A DNA stretch of 49,902 bases from assembly GCF_001724135.1 (NCBI RefSeq), contig NZ_MEDS01000015.1, forward strand, positions 1 to 49,902, given 5' to 3'. Positions 26,997 to 35,586 of the stretch are shown in pieces. The notes below the pieces were generated by a model, which was not told where the DNA came from, ran no database searches, and saw only the letters and a program-made list of their open reading frames with translations. The number at the start of each line of letters is the position of its first letter. Within the stretch, counting starts at the first letter, position 1. A program made the position numbers and the translations under genes. Source of the stretch: Comamonas sp. SCN 65-56 (GTDB lineage Bacteria > Pseudomonadota > Gammaproteobacteria > Burkholderiales > Burkholderiaceae_C).

Positions 26997-28052
26997 ATGC
27001 ACTTGAGCGAACCTCTGGTCAGTGTCGTGGTGCCGGCGTTCAACGCCGAAGCCTGGCTCGCCGAAGCGATCGAGAGCGTGCTCGCCCAGTCGTATCCACG
27101 CGTCGAGCTCGTGGTGGTCGACGACGGTTCGACCGACGCGACCGGGAAGATCATTCGGGGGTATGGCGAACGGATTCGCTGCGTCAGCCAGGCGAACGCA
27201 GGACTGGCCAGCGCGCGCAATGCCGGACTCGCAGTGGCCTCGGGCGCGTTCATCGCACTGTTCGACGCAGACGACGTATGCATGCCGGAACGGCTTGCGA
27301 CGCAGGTTGCCTACCTGCTCGAGAACCCCGACGTCGGCTTGTGCAGCAGCGAATTCTCGGCTTTCGACGAATCCGGCGAGATCGCGCCGACCTTTCTTTC
27401 GCAATACTACGGGCGAGTCGAGCGTGACGGAGGAATCGTCGCGATGTACGACCGGGTGGGCGAACTGGACCTGCCCGGGCCCGCAGGCACCCCGATGCCG
27501 ACCAAGGTTCGCACGATGAGCGGCTGGATCCACGACAGGCTGGTCTGGGGAAACTACGTTCACCCGCCTACGATCATGTTTCGCAGCGAACTGCTCGCGC
27601 GTGTCGGCAATTTCTCGCTCGATCTGCGCAATCTTTGCGACTATGAGTGGCTGCTGCGGGTCAGCCGGGTGAGCCGCATCGGATTCATCGATCGGCCGCT
27701 CATTCGCTACCGGGTTTCGCCGGGCCAGATGTCCGGCGACCGCAACACCGCTGCGATCAAGCTCGACACCGTCGACATCATGCAGAGCATCGCGCGCATC
27801 GACCCCGGGTTCTACCGCACCAACGAGGCGGCGCTGCGCCGGCGCGTCGGCGCGGCATACCGGGGTGCGGCCGACGCCCTGGTCGACACCGACAAGCCCG
27901 GGGCGTTGCGCCATCTCGTCCGCAGCCTGCGCGACCAGGCGCCGGACCTCGCCATGATCAAGATCCTCGTCAAGCTGCTGCTGCCGCGGCGCGTGCTCGC
28001 CGCGATCAGGGCTCGACGAGCGAATCGGCAGCAAGGCCCCGGCAATCGATGA
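26997..28052 (+). CDS. Glycosyltransferase family 2
   Basis: A 351-residue GT2 (GT-A fold) enzyme: VSVVVPAFNAEAWLAEAIES, then VVVDDGSTDAT, LASARNAGLA, and the metal-binding ALFDADD near residue 88. It should add one sugar of the repeat unit from a nucleotide sugar on the cytoplasmic face. The C-terminal ~80 residues are basic and include an amphipathic helix that may dock to the membrane. The ATG at 26997 is chosen over an upstream in-frame ATG at 26910 because GGGAAG precedes it and the earlier start would overlap the flippase gene. It overlaps the next gene by 4 bases. Confidence 0.91.
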   Translation: MHLSEPLVSVVVPAFNAEAWLAEAIESVLAQSYPRVELVVVDDGSTDATGKIIRGYGERIRCVSQANAGLASARNAGLAVASGAFIALFDADDVCMPERLATQVAYLLENPDVGLCSSEFSAFDESGEIAPTFLSQYYGRVERDGGIVAMYDRVGELDLPGPAGTPMPTKVRTMSGWIHDRLVWGNYVHPPTIMFRSELLARVGNFSLDLRNLCDYEWLLRVSRVSRIGFIDRPLIRYRVSPGQMSGDRNTAAIKLDTVDIMQSIARIDPGFYRTNEAALRRRVGAAYRGAADALVDTDKPGALRHLVRSLRDQAPDLAMIKILVKLLLPRRVLAAIRARRANRQQGPGNR

Positions 28053-29014
28053 GCAAGCGGTTCATCAAGCAGCTCTGCACCACGACGCCTTTCTGGCGGC
28101 TGTTCGCGGGCGCACTGCGGCCGCAAGGCCTCACGGTGCTGATGTACCATCGCATCGTGGCGCCCGGCGACGCATTCCCGGGTACCCCCGTCGGGCAGTT
28201 CCGCGCCCAGATGCAGTGGCTACGCAGGCACTGCGAGCCGATCGCGCCCGAGCACTTCGAAGAGTCCCTGCTGGTCTCGAGCTGGGCGAAGCCGCCCGTG
28301 CTGGTCACCTTCGACGACGGCTACCGCGACTATCATGACAACGCCTACCCGATCCTGCGCGAACTGGATATCCCGAGCGTAGTGTTCCTGGCGACGTCGT
28401 TCATCGACGACGGCGGCCTGATCTGGACCGACGCGGTCACCTGGGCATTTCGCACCACGGCCTGCACCGAGTTCGTCGTCCCCTGGGAGCCCGACGTGGT
28501 CCTCGCGATCGACGACGCGTCGACGCTCGAGCGGTCGGAGTTGCGCTGCAAGCACTTCCTCAAGGGCGTTCCGGACATCGAGCGCATGCGTTGGGAGCGC
28601 GAGCTCTACACGGCACTCGGCGTGGAACCGCGAGCCAGCGCGCCGGGCAGGCAGATGCTCGACTGGAACGAAGTCCGCAAGACCGCGGACTTGACCCGCT
28701 ACGGCGGCCACACCCACACGCACCCGATTCTGTCCCAGCTGGACAGTCAGCGCATGGAGGACGAGATCCGCCTGTGCCGCGAGCGCATCGAGCGGGAAAC
28801 CGGCGTTGCTCCACGCTACTTCGCCTACCCGAACGGCCGCGCCCAGGATTTCAACGACGAAACGAAGACGCTGCTGCGCAAGCACGGGTTCGAGCTGGGC
28901 TTTTCCACGGTGGAAGGCATCCACCGGCGGGGCATGGATCCGTTGGCGATCGTGCGCCAACCAACCGGCAGCCGAACGCTCGGCGATTTCGCGTTCATCG
29001 TTGCGGGACGCTAG
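28049..29014 (+). CDS. Polysaccharide deacetylase (NodB homology)
   Basis: A 321-residue carbohydrate esterase family 4-like protein. Motif 1 is LVTFDDGYRDYHDNAYP near residues 88-104 (catalytic Asp pair), motif 2 is GGHTHTHPILS near 218 (H-x3-H metal ligands), and a third segment YFAYPNGRAQDFNDET follows. The opening GLTVLMYHRIVAPGD is typical of EPS/lipopolysaccharide-locus members. There is no signal peptide, so it probably acts on lipid-linked precursors or is membrane-associated. The start overlaps the preceding GT2 stop by 4 bases (ATGA). Confidence 0.9.
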   Translation: MSKRFIKQLCTTTPFWRLFAGALRPQGLTVLMYHRIVAPGDAFPGTPVGQFRAQMQWLRRHCEPIAPEHFEESLLVSSWAKPPVLVTFDDGYRDYHDNAYPILRELDIPSVVFLATSFIDDGGLIWTDAVTWAFRTTACTEFVVPWEPDVVLAIDDASTLERSELRCKHFLKGVPDIERMRWERELYTALGVEPRASAPGRQMLDWNEVRKTADLTRYGGHTHTHPILSQLDSQRMEDEIRLCRERIERETGVAPRYFAYPNGRAQDFNDETKTLLRKHGFELGFSTVEGIHRRGMDPLAIVRQPTGSRTLGDFAFIVAGR

Positions 29015-29018
29015 CGGA

Positions 29019-30146
29019 ATGAACGGCGCTACCCTGGCCTTCTGGCTCGCATTCGGCCTCGTCGCGTATACCTACATCGGATACCCGATCGGCATCTGGC
29101 TGGCCGCCCGCACCCGCAAGGAGCAGGCACCCGACGCGGTGGCCGATTGGCCAGCGGTCACCCTCGTGGTGGCAGCGCACAACGAGGCGGCCCGGATCGA
29201 CGCCAAGGTCGCGAACCTGCGCAACCTGGACTACCCGGCTGGTCGTCTGCGCCTGCTTTTCGTCTCCGACGGTTCCACCGACGGTACCGACACCGCACTG
29301 GCATCGATCACCGACGTCGAGTCGATCTGCTACCCGGTTCGTCGCGGCAAGCCGCATGCGCTCAACCTTGCGATGCAGCGGGTCGAGACGCCGATCGTGG
29401 TGTTCAGTGACGTTCGCCAGATGATCGAGCCTCAGGCCATTCGCCACCTGGTCGCCCGGCTCCTGCAGCCAGGGGTCGGAGCGGTGAGCGGCGCACTGGT
29501 TCACGTCGCGCCCGGCACACAGACCGCGGCCCAGATCAGCCTCTACTGGCGCTATGAGAAATGGATCCGGAGGTCCGAGAGCCGCTTCGCATCGACCGTC
29601 GGCGCCACCGGTGCGCTATACGCGATCCGCAGCCGTGATTTCACGCCGTTGCGCGACGACACCCTGCTCGACGACTTCGAGATTCCGATGCAGGTCGTGC
29701 GTCGCGGACTGCGAACGCTGTTCGAGCCGCGCGCAGTGCTCTACGACGAACTCCAGCCGGACATCGCCGGCGAGCGCAAGCGCAAGATACGCACCCTGAC
29801 CGGCAACTTCCAGTCGTTCGCCCGCAATCCCTGGATGTTCGTTCCATGGCGCAATCCGCTGTTCGTGCAATTCGTTTCCCACAAGGTACTTCGCCTGCTC
29901 GTACCCTATGCAATGCTCGCCATGCTGCTTGCCTCGCTCCTGGCCGACGGCGCGTTCTATGCAGCCGCCGCGGTGGCGCAATTCGCGTTCTACGCCACGG
30001 CGCTGCTCGGCGCCAGGGTGCCCGGTTTGCGAAGCAACCGCGTCGTCAGCTTCGTGACCGTGTTCGTCGAACTCAACTGGGCCGCCGTGATGGCCCTGGC
30101 CGGCTTCGTGTCGTCGCGTTCCGATGCGAAATGGGAAAAGACATGA
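29019..30146 (+). CDS. Membrane glycosyltransferase family 2 (processive-type)
   Basis: A 375-residue GT2 with an N-terminal membrane helix (LAFWLAFGLVAYTYIGYP), the GT-A domain (AVTLVVAAHNEAARIDAKV, LFVSDGSTDGTD, GKPHALNLAM, VFSDVRQMIEP) and two or three C-terminal helices (LLVPYAMLAMLLASLLADGA onward). The architecture resembles hyaluronan/poly-GlcNAc synthase-like enzymes, with DDTLLDDFEIPMQVV in place of the EDxxL region, followed by LTGNFQSF where the Q/RxxRW motif is expected; RW itself is not seen. It may add a single sugar rather than polymerise. It starts 4 bases after the deacetylase stop and overlaps the next gene by 4 bases. Confidence 0.88.
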   Translation: MNGATLAFWLAFGLVAYTYIGYPIGIWLAARTRKEQAPDAVADWPAVTLVVAAHNEAARIDAKVANLRNLDYPAGRLRLLFVSDGSTDGTDTALASITDVESICYPVRRGKPHALNLAMQRVETPIVVFSDVRQMIEPQAIRHLVARLLQPGVGAVSGALVHVAPGTQTAAQISLYWRYEKWIRRSESRFASTVGATGALYAIRSRDFTPLRDDTLLDDFEIPMQVVRRGLRTLFEPRAVLYDELQPDIAGERKRKIRTLTGNFQSFARNPWMFVPWRNPLFVQFVSHKVLRLLVPYAMLAMLLASLLADGAFYAAAAVAQFAFYATALLGARVPGLRSNRVVSFVTVFVELNWAAVMALAGFVSSRSDAKWEKT

Positions 30147-30928
30147 AACCGCTGGTGCTCCTGATGTACCACGCGCTCTACGCGGACGAACGCGAGCTCG
30201 CCGACATCGATCCGCCCGACCGCCCGTATGCGGTATCGGTGTCCAACTTCGAGCGTCAACTCGAACTGATCGGGGAAGCAGGCATCCCCGTCATCGACCC
30301 GCGAACGCTCGACCGCGACGCGCCGACCAGCGGCGGTGTCGTCCTGACCTTCGACGACGGGCACGCAAGCAACCGCATCCATGCACTCGACCGACTTGTT
30401 CGGCGCGGGTACCGGGGCGCGTTCTTCGTGACGACCGACTTCGTCGGCCGGCGACCCGGTTTCTCCACCTGGGGGCAACTGGTCGACATGCATCGATGCG
30501 GGATGACGATCGGCGCGCACGGCCGCACGCACCGTTTCTTCGATGATCTCGACGACGCGGCGTCACGCGCCGAGTTCGCCGCGTCGCGCAGTGCGATCGA
30601 GGATGCACTCGGGGCGGAAGTCCGTCAGATGTCGTTTCCAGGCGGACGTTTCCGTCGCCGCCAACTGCGTTTCGGCCAGGAAGCCGGTTTTCGCATCTTT
30701 CACGGCTCGAACGTCGGCGTTCATCGACCGGAACCGGTTGCCGCGGGCACGGTACTGCCGCGGATCGCGGTGAGACAGGCGACCAACGAGCGTCGCTATC
30801 GCGACATGATCTCTGCAGCACCGCTCTGGCTGTTTCGCGCGCGCCTGTCCGCCAATGCGAAGACGCTCGTGCGCCGAACGGCAGGCAACCGGATTTATCA
30901 CGCATTGTATGAAAAGCTCGCCGGCTGA
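30143..30928 (+). CDS. Polysaccharide deacetylase (NodB homology), short form
   Basis: A 261-residue NodB-fold protein: LVLLMYHALYADERE at the start, VVLTFDDGHASNRIHAL (motif 1) near residue 66, GAHGRTHRFFDDL (motif 2, H-x3-H) near 117, and QMSFPGGRFRRRQLRFG near 160. It has no secretion signal. It overlaps the membrane GT2 by 4 bases, which suggests both act on the same intermediate. I chose the ATG at 30143, behind GGGAAAAG; an in-frame ATG at 30131 would add four residues. Confidence 0.88.
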   Translation: MKPLVLLMYHALYADERELADIDPPDRPYAVSVSNFERQLELIGEAGIPVIDPRTLDRDAPTSGGVVLTFDDGHASNRIHALDRLVRRGYRGAFFVTTDFVGRRPGFSTWGQLVDMHRCGMTIGAHGRTHRFFDDLDDAASRAEFAASRSAIEDALGAEVRQMSFPGGRFRRRQLRFGQEAGFRIFHGSNVGVHRPEPVAAGTVLPRIAVRQATNERRYRDMISAAPLWLFRARLSANAKTLVRRTAGNRIYHALYEKLAG

Positions 30929-30932
30929 ACCC

Positions 30933-32399
30933 ATGAATGCCGGGCCTGCACCCGCCGCCTCGGGAGACGCGCCGGCCGCGGTGGCAGCACCCTGGGGTGG
31001 CCCACCACTGCGCTCGACGCTCCGTTTCCTCGCAGTGCCGGCACTCCTGGTCGTGGCGATGAACCTGTTCGGCTGGCGGCTCGAGCCATGGGCACTTCAC
31101 GGGTTCGCGGCGATCTACGGCACGGTGCTGCTGGTGCACAGCCTGCGCGATCCGGAGTGGCTGCTGGCGATCGTCGTGCTGTATCTTCCTCTGAGCCGTG
31201 TCTACGTCGCCAAGGTCGCTCCCGGACTGAACGGCACCAACATCCTGATCGTGCTGCTGCTGATCGCCTGGACCGCACGCGTGATCGCGGAGCGCAGGCC
31301 ATATTTCCGGCAAATGCCGGGGGCGGGCCCGGTGCGCTGGTGGGCCGCCCTCAGCATCCTGTCGATCGTCACCGCCGGATTCACGCTCGGGTTCTTCCGG
31401 ATCGTCGACGGGCTGCAGGAGATCAAGCTCTGGATCGACCAGTTCATCCTGTTCTTTGCCGTGCTCAACCTGATCCGCGACGGTGCCATGGCACGCCGCG
31501 TGATGGTCTACATGATGCTCGGTGCGGTCGTCGTCCTGGCGCTCGGCTTCCAGGAATGGACCGAGAAGCGCTACCTGGAAACCATCGAGCGGGCACGCCT
31601 TCTCGGACCGCAGATGCAGCCCAACGACTTCGGGGCGTTCCTCGTCTATTCCTCTGGAACCGCCATTGCCCTGTTCGCCGGCAACCTCACCCGCCTCAGA
31701 TCCTGGCTGCTCGTCCCGTACTTCCTGCTGCTGGCGCGCATCTTGCTGGCGACCTTCTCGCGCGGCGCCTACATCGGCATGGGCGTCGCCGGCGTGGCCG
31801 CCGCCTTCGTGCGCGGGAAACTGTTTCTCGCCGTCATGGGAGGCATGGCGGTCACCGTCCTGTTCGTGTACCCGGAGCTCCTGCCAGACTCCATGCGCGA
31901 CCGCCTGGGGCTGGCGACCTCCCAACAACTGGCGGTGGAGGAATCGCTCGACACGAGTTCGCAGACGCGGCTCGTCCTGTGGCAAGCCGCGATCGAGATG
32001 ACCAAGGAGAGTCCGCTGTTCGGCAAGGGCTTCAAGACCTTTCCGTTTCTCAAGGCCCGGTACACCGAATACGACGTCGAGGAGTCCGACAATCACAACA
32101 TGTTCCTGTACATCAGCTCGCAGATGGGAATTCCGGCGCTCGTCGCGTTCCTGCTGGTCTTCTATCGAGCGTTCCGGATGGGCACGCACGTCTATCGAAG
32201 CGCGCCCGACGTCTTCGGCCGCTCGATCGGCATGGGCGCCGCAGCGATGGTCGCCGGAGCGATCGCGGTGAACATGTTCGGTTCGCGCATGACCGACATG
32301 GCGACGATGGCCTACGTGTGGTTCCACATCGCGGTCGTCTCGCATCTCTATGCCGAAGCGCAGGCGCCGAAAACGCAGCCGACGGGACCGACTGCATGA
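30933..32399 (+). CDS. O-antigen ligase/polymerase family membrane protein (Wzy_C, TIGR03097-like)
   Basis: A 488-residue inner-membrane protein with about 10-12 hydrophobic segments and a large periplasmic loop (roughly 320-400), ending in the O-antigen ligase signature ESDNHNMFLYISSQMGIPALVAFLL. The LYLPLSRVYVAKVAPGLNGTNI segment resembles the putative O-glycosylation ligases of exosortase-A loci. It should polymerise the flipped repeat units (Wzy role) or attach glycans to an acceptor. It is the only such protein in the window. In-frame ATGs exist at 30909 and 30933; the latter leaves the upstream deacetylase intact and is preferred. Confidence 0.87.
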   Translation: MNAGPAPAASGDAPAAVAAPWGGPPLRSTLRFLAVPALLVVAMNLFGWRLEPWALHGFAAIYGTVLLVHSLRDPEWLLAIVVLYLPLSRVYVAKVAPGLNGTNILIVLLLIAWTARVIAERRPYFRQMPGAGPVRWWAALSILSIVTAGFTLGFFRIVDGLQEIKLWIDQFILFFAVLNLIRDGAMARRVMVYMMLGAVVVLALGFQEWTEKRYLETIERARLLGPQMQPNDFGAFLVYSSGTAIALFAGNLTRLRSWLLVPYFLLLARILLATFSRGAYIGMGVAGVAAAFVRGKLFLAVMGGMAVTVLFVYPELLPDSMRDRLGLATSQQLAVEESLDTSSQTRLVLWQAAIEMTKESPLFGKGFKTFPFLKARYTEYDVEESDNHNMFLYISSQMGIPALVAFLLVFYRAFRMGTHVYRSAPDVFGRSIGMGAAAMVAGAIAVNMFGSRMTDMATMAYVWFHIAVVSHLYAEAQAPKTQPTGPTA

Positions 32400-33562
32400 C
32401 CGCCGGCAGCCGCGACGAGCGTCCACTGGTGGCTCACGTCATCGACGAACTCCCGCCCGACGGCGCCGAGCGGCTGATCGTCGACGTGCTGCGCCGGCGG
32501 TCGGCGCGATTTCGCTACGTGGTGGTGTGCCTCGTGCGCGGAGGGCTCCTCGAGCGCGAGCTGCAGGAGATCGGCGTTCCCGTCGTCGTGCTCGGCAGCC
32601 GGGGCGGGTTCGACTTCGCGCTTCTGTTCAGGCTCGTGCACTGGCTGCGCCGGGAACATGTCGCGGTCGTTCACACGCACCTTTTCGCTGCCGACGCCTA
32701 CGGACGTGTTGCGGCGCGGCTCGCTGGCGTGCGCGCGGTGTTCAGCACCGTTCACAGCGTCAACGCCTGGAAAAGCAGCCTTCACCGCAGCATCGATTCG
32801 CTCCTCGCCCGCATCTCGACGCAGGTCATCGCCTGCACCGACGAGGTAGGCCAGGTGCTGCGGCATCGCGATCACCTGCCCGCGGCGCGCGTGACCGTGG
32901 TGCCCAACGGCATCGATCTCAGGCGTTTCGAGCACGCTTCGGGCAGCGGAGTCCGCGACGAGCTGGGCATCCCGACTGACGTCCTCATATGCGGCGTGAT
33001 CGGGCGCCTGCATCCAGCCAAGGGTCATGCCGATCTGTTCGAGGCCATCGCGCGACTGCGCGCTGCCGACCGAACCAGGTTCGTGTGCCTGCTGGTCGGC
33101 GACGGTGAGTTGCGCGCCGGGCTCGAGGCGGCGGCGCACGAGCTCGGCATCGGGGAGCAGCTGCGATGGCTGGGCCTGCGGGCCGATGTCCCGCGCCTGC
33201 TGGCCGCTCTGGAGTTCGTCGTGATGCCCTCGCGTTGGGAGGGACTGCCAATGGCACTGCTCGAGGCAATGGCCTGCGAGAAGGCCGTGATCGCGACGCG
33301 CGTCGGCGGGATTCCCGACGTCGTGCGCGACCAGGTCGACGGCCTGCTGGTCGATTCGGGCAACATCGATGCGCTGGCGCGGGGCATGGTGCGACTGATG
33401 GATGATCCGACGCTGCGACGCTCGCTCGGCCAGCACGCCAGGCAGTCGGTGCTGGCCCGCTACGACGTCTCGCGCACTACGCAGGCCTACGAGTCGATGT
33501 ACGCGCAGGCCCTCGGGGTCGGCAATGGCGACACGGCCCCGGCAACGGACGCCCAAGGCTAG
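32396..33562 (+). CDS. Glycosyltransferase family 4
   Basis: A 388-residue GT-B fold enzyme. The N-terminal domain opens VAHVIDELPPDGAERLIVDV with VVHTHLFAADAYGR, and the C-terminal domain has ICGVIGRLHPAKGHADLFEA, LLVGDGELRAGL, and PSRWEGLPMALLEAMACEKAVIATRVGGIP with the nucleotide-binding E-x7-E. It resembles exosortase-associated GT4 proteins (TIGR03088-like opening). It should add one sugar to the lipid-linked repeat. The ATG overlaps the previous stop by 4 bases. Confidence 0.9.
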   Translation: MTAGSRDERPLVAHVIDELPPDGAERLIVDVLRRRSARFRYVVVCLVRGGLLERELQEIGVPVVVLGSRGGFDFALLFRLVHWLRREHVAVVHTHLFAADAYGRVAARLAGVRAVFSTVHSVNAWKSSLHRSIDSLLARISTQVIACTDEVGQVLRHRDHLPAARVTVVPNGIDLRRFEHASGSGVRDELGIPTDVLICGVIGRLHPAKGHADLFEAIARLRAADRTRFVCLLVGDGELRAGLEAAAHELGIGEQLRWLGLRADVPRLLAALEFVVMPSRWEGLPMALLEAMACEKAVIATRVGGIPDVVRDQVDGLLVDSGNIDALARGMVRLMDDPTLRRSLGQHARQSVLARYDVSRTTQAYESMYAQALGVGNGDTAPATDAQG

Positions 33563-33573
33563 GAGACGAGCCG

Positions 33574-34422
33574 ATGGGAGCCGCAGTTCGTCGTGCCGTT
33601 GCGCTGTCGTGCCTGCCGGCGACACGACTCGCGTCACGACTGCGCCCCGGCATCCGCATCCTGATGTACCACCGGGTCCGGCCGTCCGCGGGGCACGATC
33701 AGCTCTCGGTCAGCCCCGAGCGCTTCGAGCGGCAGATCGCTCACCTCGCCGGCACGCGGAAGGTTGTGTCCCTGGCCGACGCGGTCGCGGCGCTGACTGC
33801 GGCAAGCGTGCAGCCCGAATCGGTCGCGGTGACGTTCGACGACGGCTACCTCGACAACCTCGTCTACGCGCTGCCCGTCCTGCGCCGGCACGGCATCCCG
33901 GCGACGATCTTCGTGACCACCGAGTTTTGCGACCAGACGCGCTCCCACCCGCGCTATCCGGCGCAATCGGAGCGCTTGCACCTCGACTGGCGCGAGGTGC
34001 GGGCCCTCGCTCGCGAGCCGGGCATCACCATCGGCTCGCACACGATCTCGCATCCGTTCCTGCAGCGCCTGGGCGACGACGAGGCACGGCACGAGATCGC
34101 CGACAGCCGCAGCAGGATCCAGGACGAACTCGGCATCGCGACCGACTTCTTCTGCTATCCGTCGGGAGACGTGACCGCGCGCGAGAGTCGCCTGGCGCGC
34201 GAAGCCGGCTACCGGGCAGCGGTGACCGTCGCCCCCGGCGCGAACCGCCCGGGTTCCGATCTCTGGGCCTTGCGCCGCACCGAAATCACCGATCGCGACG
34301 AGCCGCGCGAGTTGTCGATGAAGCTTGCCGGTGCCTTCGATCCGATCCACGCGGTGCTGCACTGGAAGCGCCGCCGCGCCTTCGCCGCCGCCGCGCGCGA
34401 CCCCAACATGCAACGAGGGTAG
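33574..34422 (+). CDS. Polysaccharide deacetylase (NodB homology)
   Basis: A 282-residue NodB-fold protein with ILMYHRVRPSAGHDQLSVSPERFERQIAHL, motif 1 VAVTFDDGYLDNLVYALP near residue 85, motif 2 GSHTISHPFLQRLGDDEARHE near 151 and motif 3 FFCYPSGDVTARE near 191. All three metal/catalytic elements are intact, making it the most canonical of the four deacetylases here. It has no clear signal peptide. It lies 11 bases after one GT4 and 3 bases before the next. Confidence 0.9.
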   Translation: MGAAVRRAVALSCLPATRLASRLRPGIRILMYHRVRPSAGHDQLSVSPERFERQIAHLAGTRKVVSLADAVAALTAASVQPESVAVTFDDGYLDNLVYALPVLRRHGIPATIFVTTEFCDQTRSHPRYPAQSERLHLDWREVRALAREPGITIGSHTISHPFLQRLGDDEARHEIADSRSRIQDELGIATDFFCYPSGDVTARESRLAREAGYRAAVTVAPGANRPGSDLWALRRTEITDRDEPRELSMKLAGAFDPIHAVLHWKRRRAFAAAARDPNMQRG

Positions 34423-34425
34423 TGA

Positions 34426-35586
34426 ATGCGCCTGCTGTACCTCATGACAGAACCTTTCGGCGTCGGCGGCGTGCAGTCCGACATCCTGACCCTGACCGAG
34501 GACCTCTCTGCGCGCGGACACGTCGTCTTTGTCGCCACGACGTCGGGGGTCCTGCTCCCGGAGCTGACCGGAAAGGGAGCACGGCACCTCGATATCGACT
34601 TCCACTTCCGGCACGCCGGCGGCTTCGCGCGCGCCGCCCGAGCCCTGCGTGCCGCCGTGCGCGAGCACCACATCGAACTCGTCGCGCCGCAGTCGGTGCG
34701 TTCCACGCTGGTCGCCTACGCCAGCCTGCGTCTGGCTCCGTACGGCTATCGGGTCGCCGCGACCGGCAGGCGCGTGCCCATCGTCACGACGATCCACAAC
34801 ATTCACAATCCGCGACATTTCCGCTATGGCGGAAGCATCCTGCAACGATGTGCCGATTTCGTGATCTTCGAATCGCACTACGAACGCGACCGGCTTCTCG
34901 CCAGCGGCCTTGCCGAGGCGAAGTCGACGGTCATCCACAGCGGCATCGACACCCTGCGCTTCGTGCCGAGGGAGCGAGATCCCGAGCTCGCGGCCCGATA
35001 CGGAATCGATCCGGCGCGTCACAAGGTGTTTGGAATCGTGGCGCGCCTGTCCGAGGAAAAGGGGCACCGCTACCTGCTGCAGGCTTTCGCTCGCGTTGCG
35101 GCGCGCATGCCCGACGCGCGCCTGATGATCGTCGGCGAAGGCCCCCTTCTCGCGCCGACGCAGGCCGACGCCGTCAGGCTCGGCATCGCGGATCGGGTCA
35201 TCTTCACTGGTCTGCAACGAGACATTCCCGCTCACCTGGCCCTCATCGACGTCTTCGTTCTCTCGTCGGTCCGCGAGTCGTTTCCACTGGCAGCACGCGA
35301 AGCCATGGCGGCCGGCAAGGCGGTCATCCTGCCGCGAATCGGCGGATGCCCCGAGGTCGTCGAGGAAGGCGTTACCGGGCTGTTGTTCGAAGCGGCCAAC
35401 GTTCCGGAGCTGGCGGAGCGGATGGAACGGATCATCCAGAGCGACACCCATCTGGCATTCGGCCGTGCCGCGCGCGAGCGCGTCGAAAGCTTGTTCTCGC
35501 GCCGTTCCTGGATCGACGGCGACGAGAGAATCTACCTGCAATGGCACGGAACCGGAGCGGGCGCTGATACCGGAGGACATCGATGA
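34426..35586 (+). CDS. Glycosyltransferase family 4
   Basis: A 386-residue GT-B enzyme: LLYLMTEPFGVGGVQSDILTLTEDL at the N-terminus, VTTIHNIHNPRHFRYGG in the acceptor domain, then HSGIDTLRFVP, GIVARLSEEKGHRYLLQAF, LMIVGEGPLLAP and the donor-site segment SSVRESFPLAAREAMAAGKAVILPRIGGCPEVVEEG. It should add one sugar to the EPS repeat or its primer. It ends with a 4-base overlap into the secreted beta-propeller gene, so a cytoplasmic sugar transfer step and a secreted polymer-acting protein are translationally coupled. Confidence 0.9.
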   Translation: MRLLYLMTEPFGVGGVQSDILTLTEDLSARGHVVFVATTSGVLLPELTGKGARHLDIDFHFRHAGGFARAARALRAAVREHHIELVAPQSVRSTLVAYASLRLAPYGYRVAATGRRVPIVTTIHNIHNPRHFRYGGSILQRCADFVIFESHYERDRLLASGLAEAKSTVIHSGIDTLRFVPRERDPELAARYGIDPARHKVFGIVARLSEEKGHRYLLQAFARVAARMPDARLMIVGEGPLLAPTQADAVRLGIADRVIFTGLQRDIPAHLALIDVFVLSSVRESFPLAAREAMAAGKAVILPRIGGCPEVVEEGVTGLLFEAANVPELAERMERIIQSDTHLAFGRAARERVESLFSRRSWIDGDERIYLQWHGTGAGADTGGHR